Assembly: GCF_014748335.1 (NCBI RefSeq)
Contig: NZ_JAAVIY010000001.1
Location: 62,001 to 126,000, forward strand
Reading direction: 5' to 3'
DNA: 64,000 nucleotides
Origin: Flavobacterium selenitireducens
GTDB taxonomy: Bacteria > Bacteroidota > Bacteroidia > Flavobacteriales > Flavobacteriaceae
A model generated the notes under the pieces. The model saw nothing but the letters and a program-made list of their open reading frames with translations, was not told the DNA's origin and ran no database searches. A program made the position numbers and the translations under genes. Shown in pieces: positions 8,456-18,701 of the stretch. Numbering within the stretch: position 1 is the first letter of the stretch; every line of letters starts with the position of its first letter.

Positions 8456-8484
8456 CAAAATTAAAATTTAAAAACAGTATGCAA
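8456..8484 (-). promoter_or_regulatory. Promoter of the RimB-RimK gene
   Basis: On the minus strand TTG (8482-8484), 18 bases, then TAATTTTG (8456-8463), a full match to TAnnTTTG. It lies 16 bases upstream of the start codon at 8439. Confidence 0.65.
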
Positions 8485-8551
8485 AATTCAAATCTCCGTT
8501 TTAATGAAAACTTATCATTTGTTTCCGATCCGGGGCAGACTTTTAGCAATA

Positions 8552-8582
8552 AAAAAGCCATCCCGTTATGAGATGGCTTTTT
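8552..8582 (-). terminator. Intrinsic terminator after clpC
   Basis: Stem AAAAAGCCATC/GATGGCTTTTT with a nine-base loop. A- and T-rich flanks make it potentially bidirectional, but the minus-strand clpC gene ends 20 bases away and is the natural user. Confidence 0.88.
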
Positions 8583-8601
8583 ATTTATCACGGAATTGGC
8601 G

Positions 8602-11148
8602 TTAGTTCGTAGGTTCTTGTGCTTTTTGCACCGTCACCGTGAGTTCGTCGGCGGCCGTGTCTTCGATATCCATGAAGATTTCGTCTCCTATGCCAATTTT
8701 GGACGAGATGATTTCCTCGGCCAATGCGTCTTCCACATATTTTTGGATCGCGCGCTTTAGCGGACGGGCACCGAACTGTTTGTCGAAACCTTTTTCGGCA
8801 ATAAACGCCTTTGCCGTGTCTGACAATCTCAATGTATAACCAAGATCCGCGATCCTCGCATACAACTTTTTGAGTTCGATCTCGATGATCAGGTCGATGT
8901 GCTCTTTTTCGAGCGGATTGAACACGATCACGTCGTCGATACGATTGAGAAACTCCGGAGCGAACGCTTTTTTGAGCGCGTTTTCGATAACCGATTTGGC
9001 GTGCTCGTCGGCCTGGTTCATTTTTGCAGATGTACCGAATCCGACGCCTTGCCCGAAATCTTTGAGCTGACGCGCCCCGATGTTCGAGGTCATGATGATG
9101 ATCGTGTTCTTGAAATCGATTTTGCGTCCCAGTGAATCCGTAAGGAAACCATCGTCCAGTACCTGCAGCATCATGTTGAATACATCAGGGTGGGCTTTCT
9201 CGATTTCGTCCAGAAGCACTACGCAATACGGTTTGCGCCGTACTTTTTCGGTCAATTGCCCGCCTTCTTCATATCCGACATATCCCGGAGGCGCCCCAAC
9301 CAATCGCGAAATCGCAAATTTCTCCATGTATTCGCTCATGTCGATGCGTACCAAAGCGTCTTCCGAATCGAACAATTCCCGCGCAAGGACTTTCGCCAAT
9401 TGCGTTTTTCCGACACCGGTCTGCCCGAGGAAAATGAACGATCCGATTGGACGGTTCGGATCCTTCAAACCTGCGCGGTTGCGTTGTATCGATTTGGCGA
9501 TCTTCGCAACAGCCTCGTTCTGTCCGATAACTTTGTCCTTGATAAGATCCGGCAGTTTCGCCAGTTTGTTGCTTTCGGTCTGCGCGATCCTGTTAACCGG
9601 GATTCCCGTCATCATCGAAACGACGTCGGCGACATTATCTTCGGTAACGACGATCCTGTTGCTCTTGGAATCTTCTTCCCATTGTTCCTGGGCGATCGCA
9701 AGGTCTTTTTCGAGACGTTTTTCATCGTCCCTGAGCTTGGCGGCCTCTTCGTATTTTTGCTTTTTGACCACCGAATTTTTCAATTCGCGCACTTCCTCCA
9801 ATTGGCGTTCGAGTTCCAGGATCTGTTTTGGAACGTCGATGTTGGTGATGTGTACGCGGGAACCGGCTTCGTCCAGGGCATCGATAGCCTTGTCGGGAAG
9901 GAAGCGCTCGCTCATATAGCGGTTCGTGAGTTTGACGCAGGCGTCGATCGCCTCAGGCGTGTAGGTCACGTTGTGGTGGTCTTCGTATTTGTTTTTGATG
10001 TTGTTCAGGATCGTGATGGTTTCCTCAACGGAAGTAGGCTCCACGATCACTTTTTGGAAACGTCTTTCGAGCGCCCCGTCCTTTTCGATGTACTGACGGT
10101 ATTCGTCCAACGTCGTCGCGCCGATGCATTGGATCTCGCCACGCGCCAAAGCCGGTTTGAACATGTTCGATGCGTCAAGCGAACCTGTCGCACCGCCTGC
10201 ACCGACGATGGTGTGGATTTCGTCAATGAACAAAATAATGTCGTCGTTCTTTTCGAGCTCGTTCATCACGGCCTTCATGCGTTCCTCGAATTGCCCGCGA
10301 TATTTTGTACCGGCGACAAGGCTTGCGAGGTCAAGTGTCACGACCCTTTTGTTGAAAAGGATGCGCGAAACTTTCTTTTGGATGATACGCAAAGCGAGAC
10401 CTTCAGCAATAGCCGATTTTCCAACTCCTGGTTCTCCGATAAGCAATGGATTGTTTTTCTTGCGTCGGCTCAAAATCTGGGAAACGCGTTCGATTTCCTT
10501 TTCGCGTCCTACGACGGGATCGAGTTTGCCTTCTTCGGCCATTTCGGTCAGGTCGCGCCCGAAATTGTCGAGCACGGGCGTTTTCGACTTTTTGTTCGAT
10601 TTGCCCTGAGGGTTGTTGAAATTGCCTTCTTTAAGGCTGTCATCTTGTCCCGGATCGTCATTGTAAGACTCGTTCCTAGGCAAGTTTTCCATGAATTCTT
10701 CTTCGTTTGGCGTCATATTCAAATACTGTTCTTTGGCTGAATCGTAGTCAATCTTGAGTTTGTTCAGCAGTTTGGTTGTAGGGTCGTTTTCGTTCCTGAG
10801 GATGCAAAGGAGCAGGTGGGCCGTGCTGATAGACGTGCTCTGGAATACCTTGGCTTCGAGGAATGTGGTTTTGAGCGCGCGTTCCGCCTGACGGGTAAGG
10901 TGCAGGTTTTTCTTTTCGTTGCTCATGTCGACGTTTGGGTTTGCCGGGCTTAGAATTTCGACTTTTCGGCGCAAATGCTCGAGGTCGATCGAGAGGTTGT
11001 TCAATATCGTGATCGCCTTTCCGTTTCCGTCCCTTAGAATACCAAGCATCAGGTGTTCGGTTCCTATGAAGTCGTGGCCCAAACGCAGGGCCTCCTCCTT
11101 GCTGTAGGTAATGACATCCTTTACTCTTGGTGAAAAATTATCATCCAT
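8602..11148 (-). CDS. clpC: ATP-dependent Clp protease ATP-binding subunit ClpC
   Basis: 848 residues. Two Clp N-terminal repeats (about 1-140) are followed by a charged linker. The first AAA+ module has Walker A GEPGVGKSA at 238-246 and Walker B ILFIDEIHT. A coiled UVR-type middle domain follows (near 430-480). The second module has GQTGVGKTQ and VVLLDEIEKAHPD. The loop VGFGTS in the second module matches the ClpP-binding loop, so it should feed ClpP rather than act as a ClpB disaggregase. Role: unfolding of regulatory and damaged proteins for degradation. Single gene, divergent from gyrA. A 516-residue antisense frame inside it is a shadow. Confidence 0.95.
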   Translation of the reverse strand: MDDNFSPRVKDVITYSKEEALRLGHDFIGTEHLMLGILRDGNGKAITILNNLSIDLEHLRRKVEILSPANPNVDMSNEKKNLHLTRQAERALKTTFLEAKVFQSTSISTAHLLLCILRNENDPTTKLLNKLKIDYDSAKEQYLNMTPNEEEFMENLPRNESYNDDPGQDDSLKEGNFNNPQGKSNKKSKTPVLDNFGRDLTEMAEEGKLDPVVGREKEIERVSQILSRRKKNNPLLIGEPGVGKSAIAEGLALRIIQKKVSRILFNKRVVTLDLASLVAGTKYRGQFEERMKAVMNELEKNDDIILFIDEIHTIVGAGGATGSLDASNMFKPALARGEIQCIGATTLDEYRQYIEKDGALERRFQKVIVEPTSVEETITILNNIKNKYEDHHNVTYTPEAIDACVKLTNRYMSERFLPDKAIDALDEAGSRVHITNIDVPKQILELERQLEEVRELKNSVVKKQKYEEAAKLRDDEKRLEKDLAIAQEQWEEDSKSNRIVVTEDNVADVVSMMTGIPVNRIAQTESNKLAKLPDLIKDKVIGQNEAVAKIAKSIQRNRAGLKDPNRPIGSFIFLGQTGVGKTQLAKVLARELFDSEDALVRIDMSEYMEKFAISRLVGAPPGYVGYEEGGQLTEKVRRKPYCVVLLDEIEKAHPDVFNMMLQVLDDGFLTDSLGRKIDFKNTIIIMTSNIGARQLKDFGQGVGFGTSAKMNQADEHAKSVIENALKKAFAPEFLNRIDDVIVFNPLEKEHIDLIIEIELKKLYARIADLGYTLRLSDTAKAFIAEKGFDKQFGARPLKRAIQKYVEDALAEEIISSKIGIGDEIFMDIEDTAADELTVTVQKAQEPTN

Positions 11149-11171
11149 AATGTTTGTGATTGGGTACGTGA

Positions 11172-11200
11172 AAAAATTAATTTACGGCCGTGGATTACAA
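11172..11200 (-). promoter_or_regulatory. Promoter of clpC
   Basis: On the minus strand TTG (11198-11200), 18 bases, then TAATTTTT (11172-11179), one mismatch to TAnnTTTG. The start codon lies 23 bases downstream. Confidence 0.45.
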
Positions 11201-11407
11201 AAACCGTTCCCACCCAAAATCCACTATCGCTAATTGACGAAAATTATGGGAATATACGAGTTAAACAACTACTAATTTATCAACGCCCGATGTCGCCTAA
11301 TTGTTAATAAAATAAGGGCAAATTAGCATTTATGGAAGTCTAAAACTGCCGTGGAAACGTTATATTAGCGGGATTTTTATACTAAGGTAAATTTTAACAA
11401 ACGCAAT

Positions 11408-13969
11408 ATGTCAGACGGATCAAAGTTAATTCCGATCAACATTGAAGATGAAATGAAAACGGCCTACATCGATTATTCGATGTCGGTCATTGTGTCACGC
11501 GCGCTGCCAGATGTGCGTGACGGGTTGAAACCGGTACACCGACGCGTCTTATTCGGAATGTACGAACTGGGCGTGTTATCGAATCGCCCTCATAAAAAAT
11601 CAGCAAGGATCGTAGGGGAAGTCTTGGGAAAGTATCACCCACACGGCGACTCCTCGGTTTATGATACCATGGTGCGTATGGCCCAGGAATGGAGTTTGCG
11701 CTATCTCTTGGTCGACGGCCAGGGTAACTTCGGGTCCATCGATGGTGACAGCCCGGCGGCAATGCGTTATACCGAGGCACGTATGAAGAAGATCTCGGAA
11801 GAAATCCTGTCCGATATCGACAAGGAAACGGTAGACTTCCAGCTCAACTTCGACGACACGCTCGAGGAGCCGAAAGTCATGCCGACACGCGTTCCGAACC
11901 TTCTGATCAACGGTGCCGCGGGAATTGCGGTAGGTATGGCCACCAATATGGCGCCACACAACCTTACCGAGGTAATTAACGGCACGCTCGCTTATATCGA
12001 CAATCCTGAAATTGAGATCGATGAATTGATGAACCACATCAAGGCGCCCGATTTCCCGACAGGCGGTGTGATCTACGGATACGAAGGCGTTCGCGAGGCA
12101 TTCAAGACCGGTCGCGGCCGTATCGTAATGCGCGCAAAGGCGAATTTCGAGGAGGTAGACGGTCGCGAGGCCATCATCGTTTCAGAAATACCCTATCAGG
12201 TCAACAAGGCCGAAATGATCAAGAAAACCGCGGACCTTGTCAACGACCGCAAGATCGAAGGCATCGCCAATATACGCGACGAATCGGATAGAAACGGAAT
12301 GCGTATCGTGTACATTCTCAAACGCGAAGCCGTCCCGAACGTAGTTTTGAATACACTTTACAAATACACCCAGTTGCAGTCGTCTTTCAGCGTGAACAAC
12401 ATCGCGCTCGTCAATGGGCGCCCTCAGTTGCTGAACCTCAAGGATCTCATCCATTATTTCGTCGAGCACCGACACGATGTGGTCGTGCGTCGTACGCAAT
12501 TCGAATTGAGAAAGGCCGAAGAACGCGCCCACATCCTCGAAGGTTTGATCATCGCATCGGACAACATCGACGAAGTCATCAGGTTGATCCGCGCCTCCAA
12601 AGACGGGGACGAAGCAAGAGGAAAATTGATCGAACGCTTCAAATTGTCCGAAATCCAGGCGCGCGCCATCGTAGAAATGCGACTTCGCCAGCTCACGGGA
12701 CTCGAACAGGACAAGTTGCGTGCGGAATACGAAGAGATCATGAAACTCATCCAGCGCTTGAAGGATTTGCTCGCAAGCAAAGAACTCAGGATGGAACTTA
12801 TTAAGGAAGAACTCAACGAGATTCTGACCAAGTACGGTGACGAAAGACGTTCGGTCATCGAATATGCCGGAGGCGATGTCAGCATCGAGGATTTGATCGC
12901 CGACGAAAGTGTCGTCATCACGATTTCCCACGCGGGTTACATCAAACGCACGCCGTTATCCGAATACAAGACCCAGAATCGCGGTGGCGTTGGCCAAAAA
13001 GGCGTGGCGACGCGCGACGCGGACTTCCTCGAACATTTATATGTGGCGACCAACCACAACTACATGATGTTCTTCACCCAAAAAGGGAAGTGTTATTGGA
13101 TGCGCGTCTACGAAATCCCGGAAGGGAACAAGACGAGCAAAGGCCGCGCGATACAGAACCTTATCAATATAGAGAATGACGACAAGGTAAAAGCTTTTAT
13201 CTGCACGCAGGATCTCAAGAATACGGAATATGTGAACAACCATTACGTAATCATGGTGACCAAGCAGGGACAAGTCAAAAAAACCTCGCTCGAACAATAT
13301 TCACGACCTCGAACCAACGGTGTAGCCGCCATTACAATCAGGGAAGACGACGAGCTGCTCGAAGCCAAGCTTACCACCGGAAACAGCCAGGTGCTCGTTG
13401 CCGTCAAGTCCGGTAAGCTTGTGCGCTTTGAAGAAGGAAAGACGCGTCCGATGGGAAGGACGGCATCCGGAGTTCGCGGCATCACGTTGGCCGACGACAA
13501 TGATGAAGTCATCGGCATGGTAACGGTAAACGACATGAATTCCGAAATTCTCGTCGTATCCGAAAACGGTTACGGAAAACGTTCGTCGCTTGAAGATTAC
13601 CGCATCACCAACCGAGGCGGGAAAGGTGTCAAGACGCTCAACATTACCGACAAGACTGGAAAGCTCGTTTCGATAAACAGCGTGACCGATGCCGACGATC
13701 TGATGATCATCAACAAATCCGGATTGACGATCAGGATGGCCGTCGAAGATTTGCGCGTGATGGGACGTGCCACCCAAGGCGTGCGACTCATCAACATAAA
13801 AGGAAACGATTCTATCGCCGCCGTGACCAAGGTCATGAAAGAGGAGGAAGCGCTAGAGGTGGACGCCGAGATGCTCGAAGCGAACGGGCCGATTTCGGTA
13901 GAAGACCTTCCGGGACACGATGTATCGGATGATGCCGGGCAGGATGAAGAAGACGAAACCCAGGAATAA
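11408..13969 (+). CDS. gyrA: DNA gyrase subunit A
   Basis: 853 residues. The breakage-reunion domain starts right at the N-terminus; catalytic Tyr121 is in MRYTEAR. The quinolone-resistance region reads [17 protein letters not shown] with Ser82 and Asp86, the residues of susceptible enzymes. The C-terminal half holds the beta-pinwheel blades with repeated K(R/K)T...G motifs and a GyrA-box-like ITNRGGKG near residue 740. The acidic tail (last 40 residues) is typical of Bacteroidota. The gene follows a 260-base divergent gap shared with clpC and is followed within 15 bases by a TPR protein gene, probably cotranscribed. Confidence 0.97.
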   Translation: MSDGSKLIPINIEDEMKTAYIDYSMSVIVSRALPDVRDGLKPVHRRVLFGMYELGVLSNRPHKKSARIVGEVLGKYHPHGDSSVYDTMVRMAQEWSLRYLLVDGQGNFGSIDGDSPAAMRYTEARMKKISEEILSDIDKETVDFQLNFDDTLEEPKVMPTRVPNLLINGAAGIAVGMATNMAPHNLTEVINGTLAYIDNPEIEIDELMNHIKAPDFPTGGVIYGYEGVREAFKTGRGRIVMRAKANFEEVDGREAIIVSEIPYQVNKAEMIKKTADLVNDRKIEGIANIRDESDRNGMRIVYILKREAVPNVVLNTLYKYTQLQSSFSVNNIALVNGRPQLLNLKDLIHYFVEHRHDVVVRRTQFELRKAEERAHILEGLIIASDNIDEVIRLIRASKDGDEARGKLIERFKLSEIQARAIVEMRLRQLTGLEQDKLRAEYEEIMKLIQRLKDLLASKELRMELIKEELNEILTKYGDERRSVIEYAGGDVSIEDLIADESVVITISHAGYIKRTPLSEYKTQNRGGVGQKGVATRDADFLEHLYVATNHNYMMFFTQKGKCYWMRVYEIPEGNKTSKGRAIQNLINIENDDKVKAFICTQDLKNTEYVNNHYVIMVTKQGQVKKTSLEQYSRPRTNGVAAITIREDDELLEAKLTTGNSQVLVAVKSGKLVRFEEGKTRPMGRTASGVRGITLADDNDEVIGMVTVNDMNSEILVVSENGYGKRSSLEDYRITNRGGKGVKTLNITDKTGKLVSINSVTDADDLMIINKSGLTIRMAVEDLRVMGRATQGVRLINIKGNDSIAAVTKVMKEEEALEVDAEMLEANGPISVEDLPGHDVSDDAGQDEEDETQE

Positions 13970-13984
13970 TAAACGCAACAACTT

Positions 13985-15280
13985 ATGAACATACGCAAAC
14001 TAGCATTGGCCACGATCATCATGGCATCGCTTTCGGCCAATGCACAAAAGGACGAGCTCAAAACGCTCAAAAAGCTTTATTCTATCGAGGAATTCAAAGC
14101 CAAGGACATTGCCGATTACAAGGCTGCCCTCAGCAAGGCCGAGCCATTGGTCGCTGAACCTGCCGACAAGATTTACTTCAATTTCTACAAAGGCATGTTG
14201 CCGCTTCTTGAACTCAATGTGAAGGAGAATGCGATGAATCCGCAGTTCATCATGACGGCTTTGTCTCCTGAAAAGGTGGACCTGTTATCGAAGTCGCTTA
14301 ACGCTACTTTGGAACACGAAAAGACCAATAAAAAAGTGTATACGGACGACATTAAGGAAACCATTGAATCGTTCCGGCCGAATTTATTGCAATATGCGGT
14401 CGCTTTGGGGAGTTCGGGTAAGAACAAAGAAGCAGGCAAAATCCTTTATTCCATCTATGAATTGGATAAGAACGATAAGGACGTTTTGTACTATGCCGCG
14501 AGTTATGCCGTGAACGGCCAGGACTATGACAGCGCCATGAGCTATTACAAGGAACTCAATGCCGCCAAATATACAGGCGAACGCACGATTTATTCCGCCA
14601 AGAGCAAGCTCAACGATCAATATGAGGGCTTCAACAACAAAGCAGATCGCGACAATGCCGTTAAACTCGGTACGCACGTGCTTCCAAAGGAAGAAAAAGA
14701 GCCGTCAAAACAAGGTGAGATCTATTCCAACATGGTGCGGATCCTGATCCAGCAAAAGAAAAACGACGAAGCTAAAAAAGTCGTGACCGAAGGTTTGGCC
14801 GCCATTCCCAACGATCCTACATTAAAGTCACTTGAGTCTGAACTGGTTTTGAATTCCGCGAATTTCGAGGAATACAAAAAAGTCGCCAATATGAGCGATG
14901 CCAATGCGGTCTATAACCTTGGCGTGCTCGCATTCCAGGAGAAGAAAATGGCCGAAGCGGAAAAGTATTTTGAAAGCACGATCCAACTCGATCCGAAATA
15001 CACCAATGCCTACGTCAACCTGTCCGCCGTGAAGCTCGGTGCCGACAAAGCCCTGACCGAGCAAATGAACAAATTGGGAACGTCTGCGGCCGACAATAAA
15101 AAATACGACCAACTCAAAGGCCAACGCGTCGCGCTGTTCAAATCGGTATTGCCACTTTTGGAAAAAGCTCACGAACTGGCGCCCGAAGATCCAAACGTAA
15201 CGAGCAATTTGCTGAGCGTCTACAATTATCTTGAAATGAAAGATAAATACCAGGCATTGAAAGCCAAGCAAACGAAATAA
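13985..15280 (+). CDS. Secreted tetratricopeptide-repeat protein
   Basis: 431 residues with a signal peptide (MNIRKLALATIIMASLSANA). TPR-like helices are visible, for example KYFESTIQLDPKYTNAYVNL near residue 330 and KAHELAPEDPNVTSNLLSVY near the C-terminus. Probably a periplasmic scaffold; no catalytic motif is seen. The 15-base gap from gyrA and the terminator after it suggest one transcript. Genes of this type directly after gyrA are common in flavobacteria. The partner is unknown. Confidence 0.82.
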   Translation: MNIRKLALATIIMASLSANAQKDELKTLKKLYSIEEFKAKDIADYKAALSKAEPLVAEPADKIYFNFYKGMLPLLELNVKENAMNPQFIMTALSPEKVDLLSKSLNATLEHEKTNKKVYTDDIKETIESFRPNLLQYAVALGSSGKNKEAGKILYSIYELDKNDKDVLYYAASYAVNGQDYDSAMSYYKELNAAKYTGERTIYSAKSKLNDQYEGFNNKADRDNAVKLGTHVLPKEEKEPSKQGEIYSNMVRILIQQKKNDEAKKVVTEGLAAIPNDPTLKSLESELVLNSANFEEYKKVANMSDANAVYNLGVLAFQEKKMAEAEKYFESTIQLDPKYTNAYVNLSAVKLGADKALTEQMNKLGTSAADNKKYDQLKGQRVALFKSVLPLLEKAHELAPEDPNVTSNLLSVYNYLEMKDKYQALKAKQTK

Positions 15281-15300
15281 GCTGCTATAAAAAGTGAAGG

Positions 15301-15326
15301 CCCGGAAGTAATTCCGGGTTTTTTTG
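15301..15326 (+). terminator. Intrinsic terminator
   Basis: Stem CCCGGAA/TTCCGGG with loop GTAA, then seven T. It ends the gyrA-TPR transcript. Confidence 0.9.
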
Positions 15327-15400
15327 TTTATGGTATTTCCATTCAAGCGTCAACCATATTGGATTTACATTATAACGTCATCAAAAAACCGCGGCAAAAA

Positions 15401-15434
15401 TTGCGCAACCGAATAATTGCATATATATTTGCAA
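15401..15434 (+). promoter_or_regulatory. Promoter with overlapping palindrome for the ArsR-SRPBCC operon
   Basis: TTG at 15401-15403, 20 bases, then TATATTTG at 15424-15431, a textbook Bacteroidota promoter. The 18-base near-palindrome TTGCATATATATTTGCAA at 15417-15434 covers the -7 element. A repressor binding it would block initiation, so it is a natural autoregulatory operator for the ArsR-type protein encoded next. Operator function is inferred. Confidence 0.65.
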
Positions 15435-15457
15435 CCAGATAGTTTCAAATTAATTTA

Positions 15458-15784
15458 ATGGAAACCAGACGTGATATTTTTCAGGCAATCGCCGATCCCA
15501 CGAGAAGGGCCATAATCGGCCTTATCGCCATACAGGCAATGACGCCTAATGCGATCGCGGAACATTTCGCCAACAGTCGGCAGGCGATTTCAAAACATTT
15601 GCGGATTCTCACGGAATGCGAACTGGTAAAGCAGGAACAAAAGGGAAGGGAAATTTATTATTCCCTTGAAATCGAAAAAATGAAGGAAATCGACAAATGG
15701 CTCGAACAGTATCGGAAGATATGGGAAATCCGGTTCAGCCAACTCGACGACGTATTATCAACCATCAAAACAAATAAAAAATGA
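15458..15784 (+). CDS. ArsR-family winged-helix transcriptional regulator
   Basis: 108 residues. It has the ArsR layout: [16 protein letters not shown], then the helix-turn-helix [21 protein letters not shown] at about 28-48 and a wing [10 protein letters not shown]. No metal-binding Cys motif is visible. It belongs to the branch paired with AHSA1/SRPBCC proteins rather than to the metal sensors. The stop overlaps the start of the SRPBCC gene (ATGA, four bases), so the two are coupled. A promoter with an overlapping palindrome precedes it. Confidence 0.9.
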   Translation: METRRDIFQAIADPTRRAIIGLIAIQAMTPNAIAEHFANSRQAISKHLRILTECELVKQEQKGREIYYSLEIEKMKEIDKWLEQYRKIWEIRFSQLDDVLSTIKTNKK

Positions 15785-16275
15785 ACAACGACTTACAATT
15801 CGATTTTACTGTCGACAAATCAACGAAAACGGTATTTATCACGAGGGAATTTGCAGCCGAACTGCCACTGGTCTGGGACGCTTTTACCAAACCGGAACTT
15901 CTCGACCGATGGGTCGCGCCCAAACCGTTCGTCTCCAGGACGAAATACATGGATTTTAAAGTAGGTGGGAGGCGCTTTTATGCCATGGTAAGCCCTGAAG
16001 GACAAGAGCGATGGTCGGTACAGGAATACACGTCCATTACACCCAAAACGAATTTTAAAATGTACAGCGCCTTTGCAGACCAGGACGAAAACCGCGAGTT
16101 GCCGGGTTCCGAATGGAACTACGATTTCAGTCAGCAAAACGGCGTGACCAAAGTCGCCATTTCCATTTACAACGAGTCGCTCGCCCGGCTGGAAAAAATG
16201 ATTGAAATGGGATTCAAAGAAGGTTTCGCCATGTCGGTGGACAACCTCGAGAAATTGCTGTCAGACTCAAAGTAA
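15781..16275 (+). CDS. SRPBCC / AHSA1-domain protein
   Basis: 164 residues matching the AHSA1-type START-like fold: [21 protein letters not shown] near residue 20, [17 protein letters not shown] near 60 and a C-terminal helix [17 protein letters not shown]. These proteins bind hydrophobic ligands. In this operon arrangement the SRPBCC protein may sense or sequester the signal that controls the ArsR-type repressor. The ligand is unknown. Confidence 0.87.
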   Translation: MNNDLQFDFTVDKSTKTVFITREFAAELPLVWDAFTKPELLDRWVAPKPFVSRTKYMDFKVGGRRFYAMVSPEGQERWSVQEYTSITPKTNFKMYSAFADQDENRELPGSEWNYDFSQQNGVTKVAISIYNESLARLEKMIEMGFKEGFAMSVDNLEKLLSDSK

Positions 16276-16276
16276 A

Positions 16277-16318
16277 CTTCGAACTTTAAACCTTAAACTT
16301 TAAACGTTAAATTTAAAC
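16277..16318. repeat. Heptamer array, unit CTTTAAA
   Basis: Five consecutive heptamers from 16277: CTTCGAA, CTTTAAA, CCTTAAA, CTTTAAA, CGTTAAA, then a partial unit. It lies between two convergent stop codons and runs into the last codons of the minus-strand NlpC/P60 gene. The unit is the reverse complement of TTTAAAG used elsewhere. Confidence 0.85.
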
Positions 16319-17074
16319 ATACTTTTTAATCACCCTCAACTTATGCGTATGCCGATTCGTCTCGGCATTGTAAATCCCGAGATGGTCCAATCGGTCGATG
16401 CGCACTTTGCCGCTCGCGTGGATGATGTAATTGTTTTCCATGATCAACCCGACGTGGATGATATTGCCTTCCTCATTGTCAAAGAACGCCAGGTCGCCCG
16501 GTTCGCTCTCTTCTATGAAACTCAAAGGTTCGCCTTCCGTTGCTTGCTGGGAAGCGTCTCTCGGCAATTTATAGCCGTTGAGTTTGTAGACCATTTGTGT
16601 CAGTCCGGAACAATCGATTCCAAAAGGCGTCTTGCCGCCCCACAAATACGGAGCGTTCAGGTACATAAAAGCAGTAGGGATAAGATTCGCTTTCGGACGC
16701 TCGCCACTCACGCGCAATCCCTCGAACTCAAATTGCCTGGTGTTGATCTCCTCGCAATTCAGGAAGGCCAGCGAAGCACCGAGCGGAATCGGCATCAGCA
16801 GATTGTTGGCGCCCGTCACGTATTCAATGAGATCGGAATTCAGCACCAGGGCTCGCTCGTTGAGCAAGTCGAAATCCGGCTGGGAAAGCGGTTGGTATTG
16901 TTTGGTATCGATCCAGCCTTCGTAACTGTCAAACCGCAAACGAATGCGCGTCCAGTTATGCTGGGTCTCGAGCACCTCGAAATGTTCCCCGAAGAGCACT
17001 TGCGAGACGATTTCGCTGCGATCGCTGCTTTCGGCGCGCAACGGAATAATGGCGAGATTACAAATTCCGAACAT
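16313..17074 (-). CDS. NlpC/P60 family peptidase with SH3-like domain
   Basis: 253 residues. The N-terminal part (1-60) is a bacterial SH3-like domain with WTRIRLRFDSYEGWIDTKQY. The NlpC/P60 domain (about 130-253) has Cys155 in GIDCSGLTQ, His207 in IIHVGLI and a further His219 in IIHASG. Expected activity is cleavage of gamma-D-glutamyl-diamino acid bonds in peptidoglycan stem peptides. No signal peptide is visible, so it may act on recycled peptides in the cytoplasm or use another export route. Confidence 0.9.
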   Translation of the reverse strand: MFGICNLAIIPLRAESSDRSEIVSQVLFGEHFEVLETQHNWTRIRLRFDSYEGWIDTKQYQPLSQPDFDLLNERALVLNSDLIEYVTGANNLLMPIPLGASLAFLNCEEINTRQFEFEGLRVSGERPKANLIPTAFMYLNAPYLWGGKTPFGIDCSGLTQMVYKLNGYKLPRDASQQATEGEPLSFIEESEPGDLAFFDNEEGNIIHVGLIMENNYIIHASGKVRIDRLDHLGIYNAETNRHTHKLRVIKKYV

Positions 17075-17124
17075 CAGATGGTGTTTAGTTGGAGCATGAT
17101 CCGGCTCTGCACTTCAAGTTTCTT

Positions 17125-17202
17125 AAAAAAATGTGGTTTTACGACAGTCGTCTCCGGCTTCCTTTGGTCGCCGTCATCGCCTGGTAAAACCAACATTTTT
17201 TT
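17125..17202. repeat. Long inverted repeat (18/19-bp arms)
   Basis: Left arm at 17125-17142 (A7-TGTGGTTTTAC) pairs with the right arm at 17184-17202 (GTAAAACCAACA-T7) except for one bulged base. The 41-base loop begins with a small perfect palindrome ACGAC-A-GTCGT (partly overlapping the arm). It lies in the 214-base gap between the minus-strand thiolase and NlpC/P60 genes. With a T run on either strand it could terminate in both directions. Confidence 0.75.
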
Positions 17203-17288
17203 TCTCAAAAGCTTTTCGCTGCGATCCGGGCTAGGTTTCGCGTCAAAAATACGAACTCGTTTCTATACTAAAAAACGAATCACGCCAT

Positions 17289-18467
17289 TTACGCTTTTTC
17301 CAGGACGATAGCCGATGCGCCGCCGCCCCCGTTGCAAATCGCAGCCGCCCCGATTTTCCCGTTATTTTGTTCCAGCACATTCAAAAGCGTCACGATGATG
17401 CGCGCCCCTGAAGCGCCAAGCGGATGTCCAAGGGAAACCGCGCCTCCGTTCACATTTACTTTATCGGCGTCCAAACCAAGTATTTTGGAGTTGGCCAATC
17501 CAACAACCGAAAACGCTTCGTTGAATTCAAAGAAATCCACGTCGTCTTTAGTGATGCCGGCTTTTTCCAACGCTTTCGGAAGCGCTTTGGCCGGAGCCGT
17601 CGTAAACCATTTCGGTTCTTGTTCCGCGTCTGCATAACCTCTGATGTAAGCAAGCGGTTTCAATCCCAGTTCGATGGCTTTTTCCTCGCTCATCAGCACC
17701 AATGCCGCGGCTCCGTCGTTGATCGTCGAAGCATTGGCGGCCGTGACCGTCCCATCTTTTGTAAACGCCGGATTCAGCGCCGGTATCTTGTCCAACTTTA
17801 CGTTGGTGTATTCTTCGTCTTTGGCCACAACGATCGGTTCTCCACGTCGTTGCGGTACGGAAACCGCCACGATTTCATTGTCAAATTTCCCGGCGTCCCA
17901 CGCTTTTGCCGAACGCTCGTAAGACTGTATCGCAAAAGCGTCCTGGTCTTCGCGTGAAAAGTTGTATTCCTTTGCGCAATCGTCAGCGAAGACACCCATG
18001 GCGTTGTTGTCGTAAGCATCGCTGAGGCCATCGCGCTGCAATCCGTCTACGAGATTCGCTCCACCGAACTTCACGCCGTTTCTCATCTGTACGTAATGCG
18101 GGATCGAGCTCATGTTTTCCATTCCTCCGGCCACGACGATCTCGGCATCGCCGAGTTGAATGGCCTGAGCGCCTTGCATCACGGCTTTCATACCGGAAGC
18201 GCATACTTTATTTACGGTAGTTGTGATGACGGAATTGGGCAGTCCTGCGCCCAAAGCAGCCTGTCGGGCAGGAGCTTGTCCAACGCCGGCCTGTACGACG
18301 TTGCCCATCAGGACTTCGTCTACCATCTCGGGTTTCAGGTTGATTTTTTCCAAAGCGCCTTTAATGGCCGCTGCTCCCAATTGTGGGGCCGCAACCGACG
18401 ACAAGGCGCCCATAAAACTTCCTATCGGCGTTCTCACTGCCGATACGATAACTACTTTCTTGTTCAT
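17289..18467 (-). CDS. Acetyl-CoA C-acetyltransferase (thiolase II)
   Basis: 392 residues. All three catalytic residues fall at the canonical positions: Cys89 in KVCASGMKA, His348 in GHPLGASG and Cys378 in ICNGGGGAS. Catalyses condensation of two acetyl-CoA to acetoacetyl-CoA or the reverse thiolysis, in the cytoplasm. The short-chain (biosynthetic/ketolytic) type is suggested by close fit to the 392-residue acetoacetyl-CoA thiolases. No beta-oxidation partner is adjacent. Its 5' side is a long repeat-rich gap. Confidence 0.93.
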   Translation of the reverse strand: MNKKVVIVSAVRTPIGSFMGALSSVAAPQLGAAAIKGALEKINLKPEMVDEVLMGNVVQAGVGQAPARQAALGAGLPNSVITTTVNKVCASGMKAVMQGAQAIQLGDAEIVVAGGMENMSSIPHYVQMRNGVKFGGANLVDGLQRDGLSDAYDNNAMGVFADDCAKEYNFSREDQDAFAIQSYERSAKAWDAGKFDNEIVAVSVPQRRGEPIVVAKDEEYTNVKLDKIPALNPAFTKDGTVTAANASTINDGAAALVLMSEEKAIELGLKPLAYIRGYADAEQEPKWFTTAPAKALPKALEKAGITKDDVDFFEFNEAFSVVGLANSKILGLDADKVNVNGGAVSLGHPLGASGARIIVTLLNVLEQNNGKIGAAAICNGGGGASAIVLEKA

Positions 18468-18601
18468 GCGTTATATTGTTTTTCGGGATTCACGAATTTG
18501 ATTTTCATGAATGGTTTTGGTTTGTATGGACGCGAATTTAGCAAATTTTCAAAAAACTTGGTCGTGTTTTATGGTTCTGTTAATAGGTTGCATAGAAAAT
18601 G

Positions 18602-18644
18602 CTTGGTTTCTGATTTTACTGCTTGCGCAATTGTAGAAACCAAG
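18602..18644. repeat. Hairpin CTTGGTTTCT/AGAAACCAAG
   Basis: Perfect 10-bp arms at 18602-18611 and 18635-18644. The loop contains the palindrome TTGCGCAA. It is upstream of the thiolase gene and could be a regulatory structure or the relic of a mobile element. Confidence 0.5.
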
Positions 18645-18701
18645 GGGCGTTCGGAGCGAAATGATATTGAAAGGCGGGGCGGTGTTCTGTTAAGTTGATT
18701 T

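Noticed and set aside
9190..10740. 516-codon antisense frame
   Set aside because: Lies wholly inside clpC on the opposite strand; its composition (Phe, Val, Arg-rich) is that of a shadow and clpC has complete motifs.
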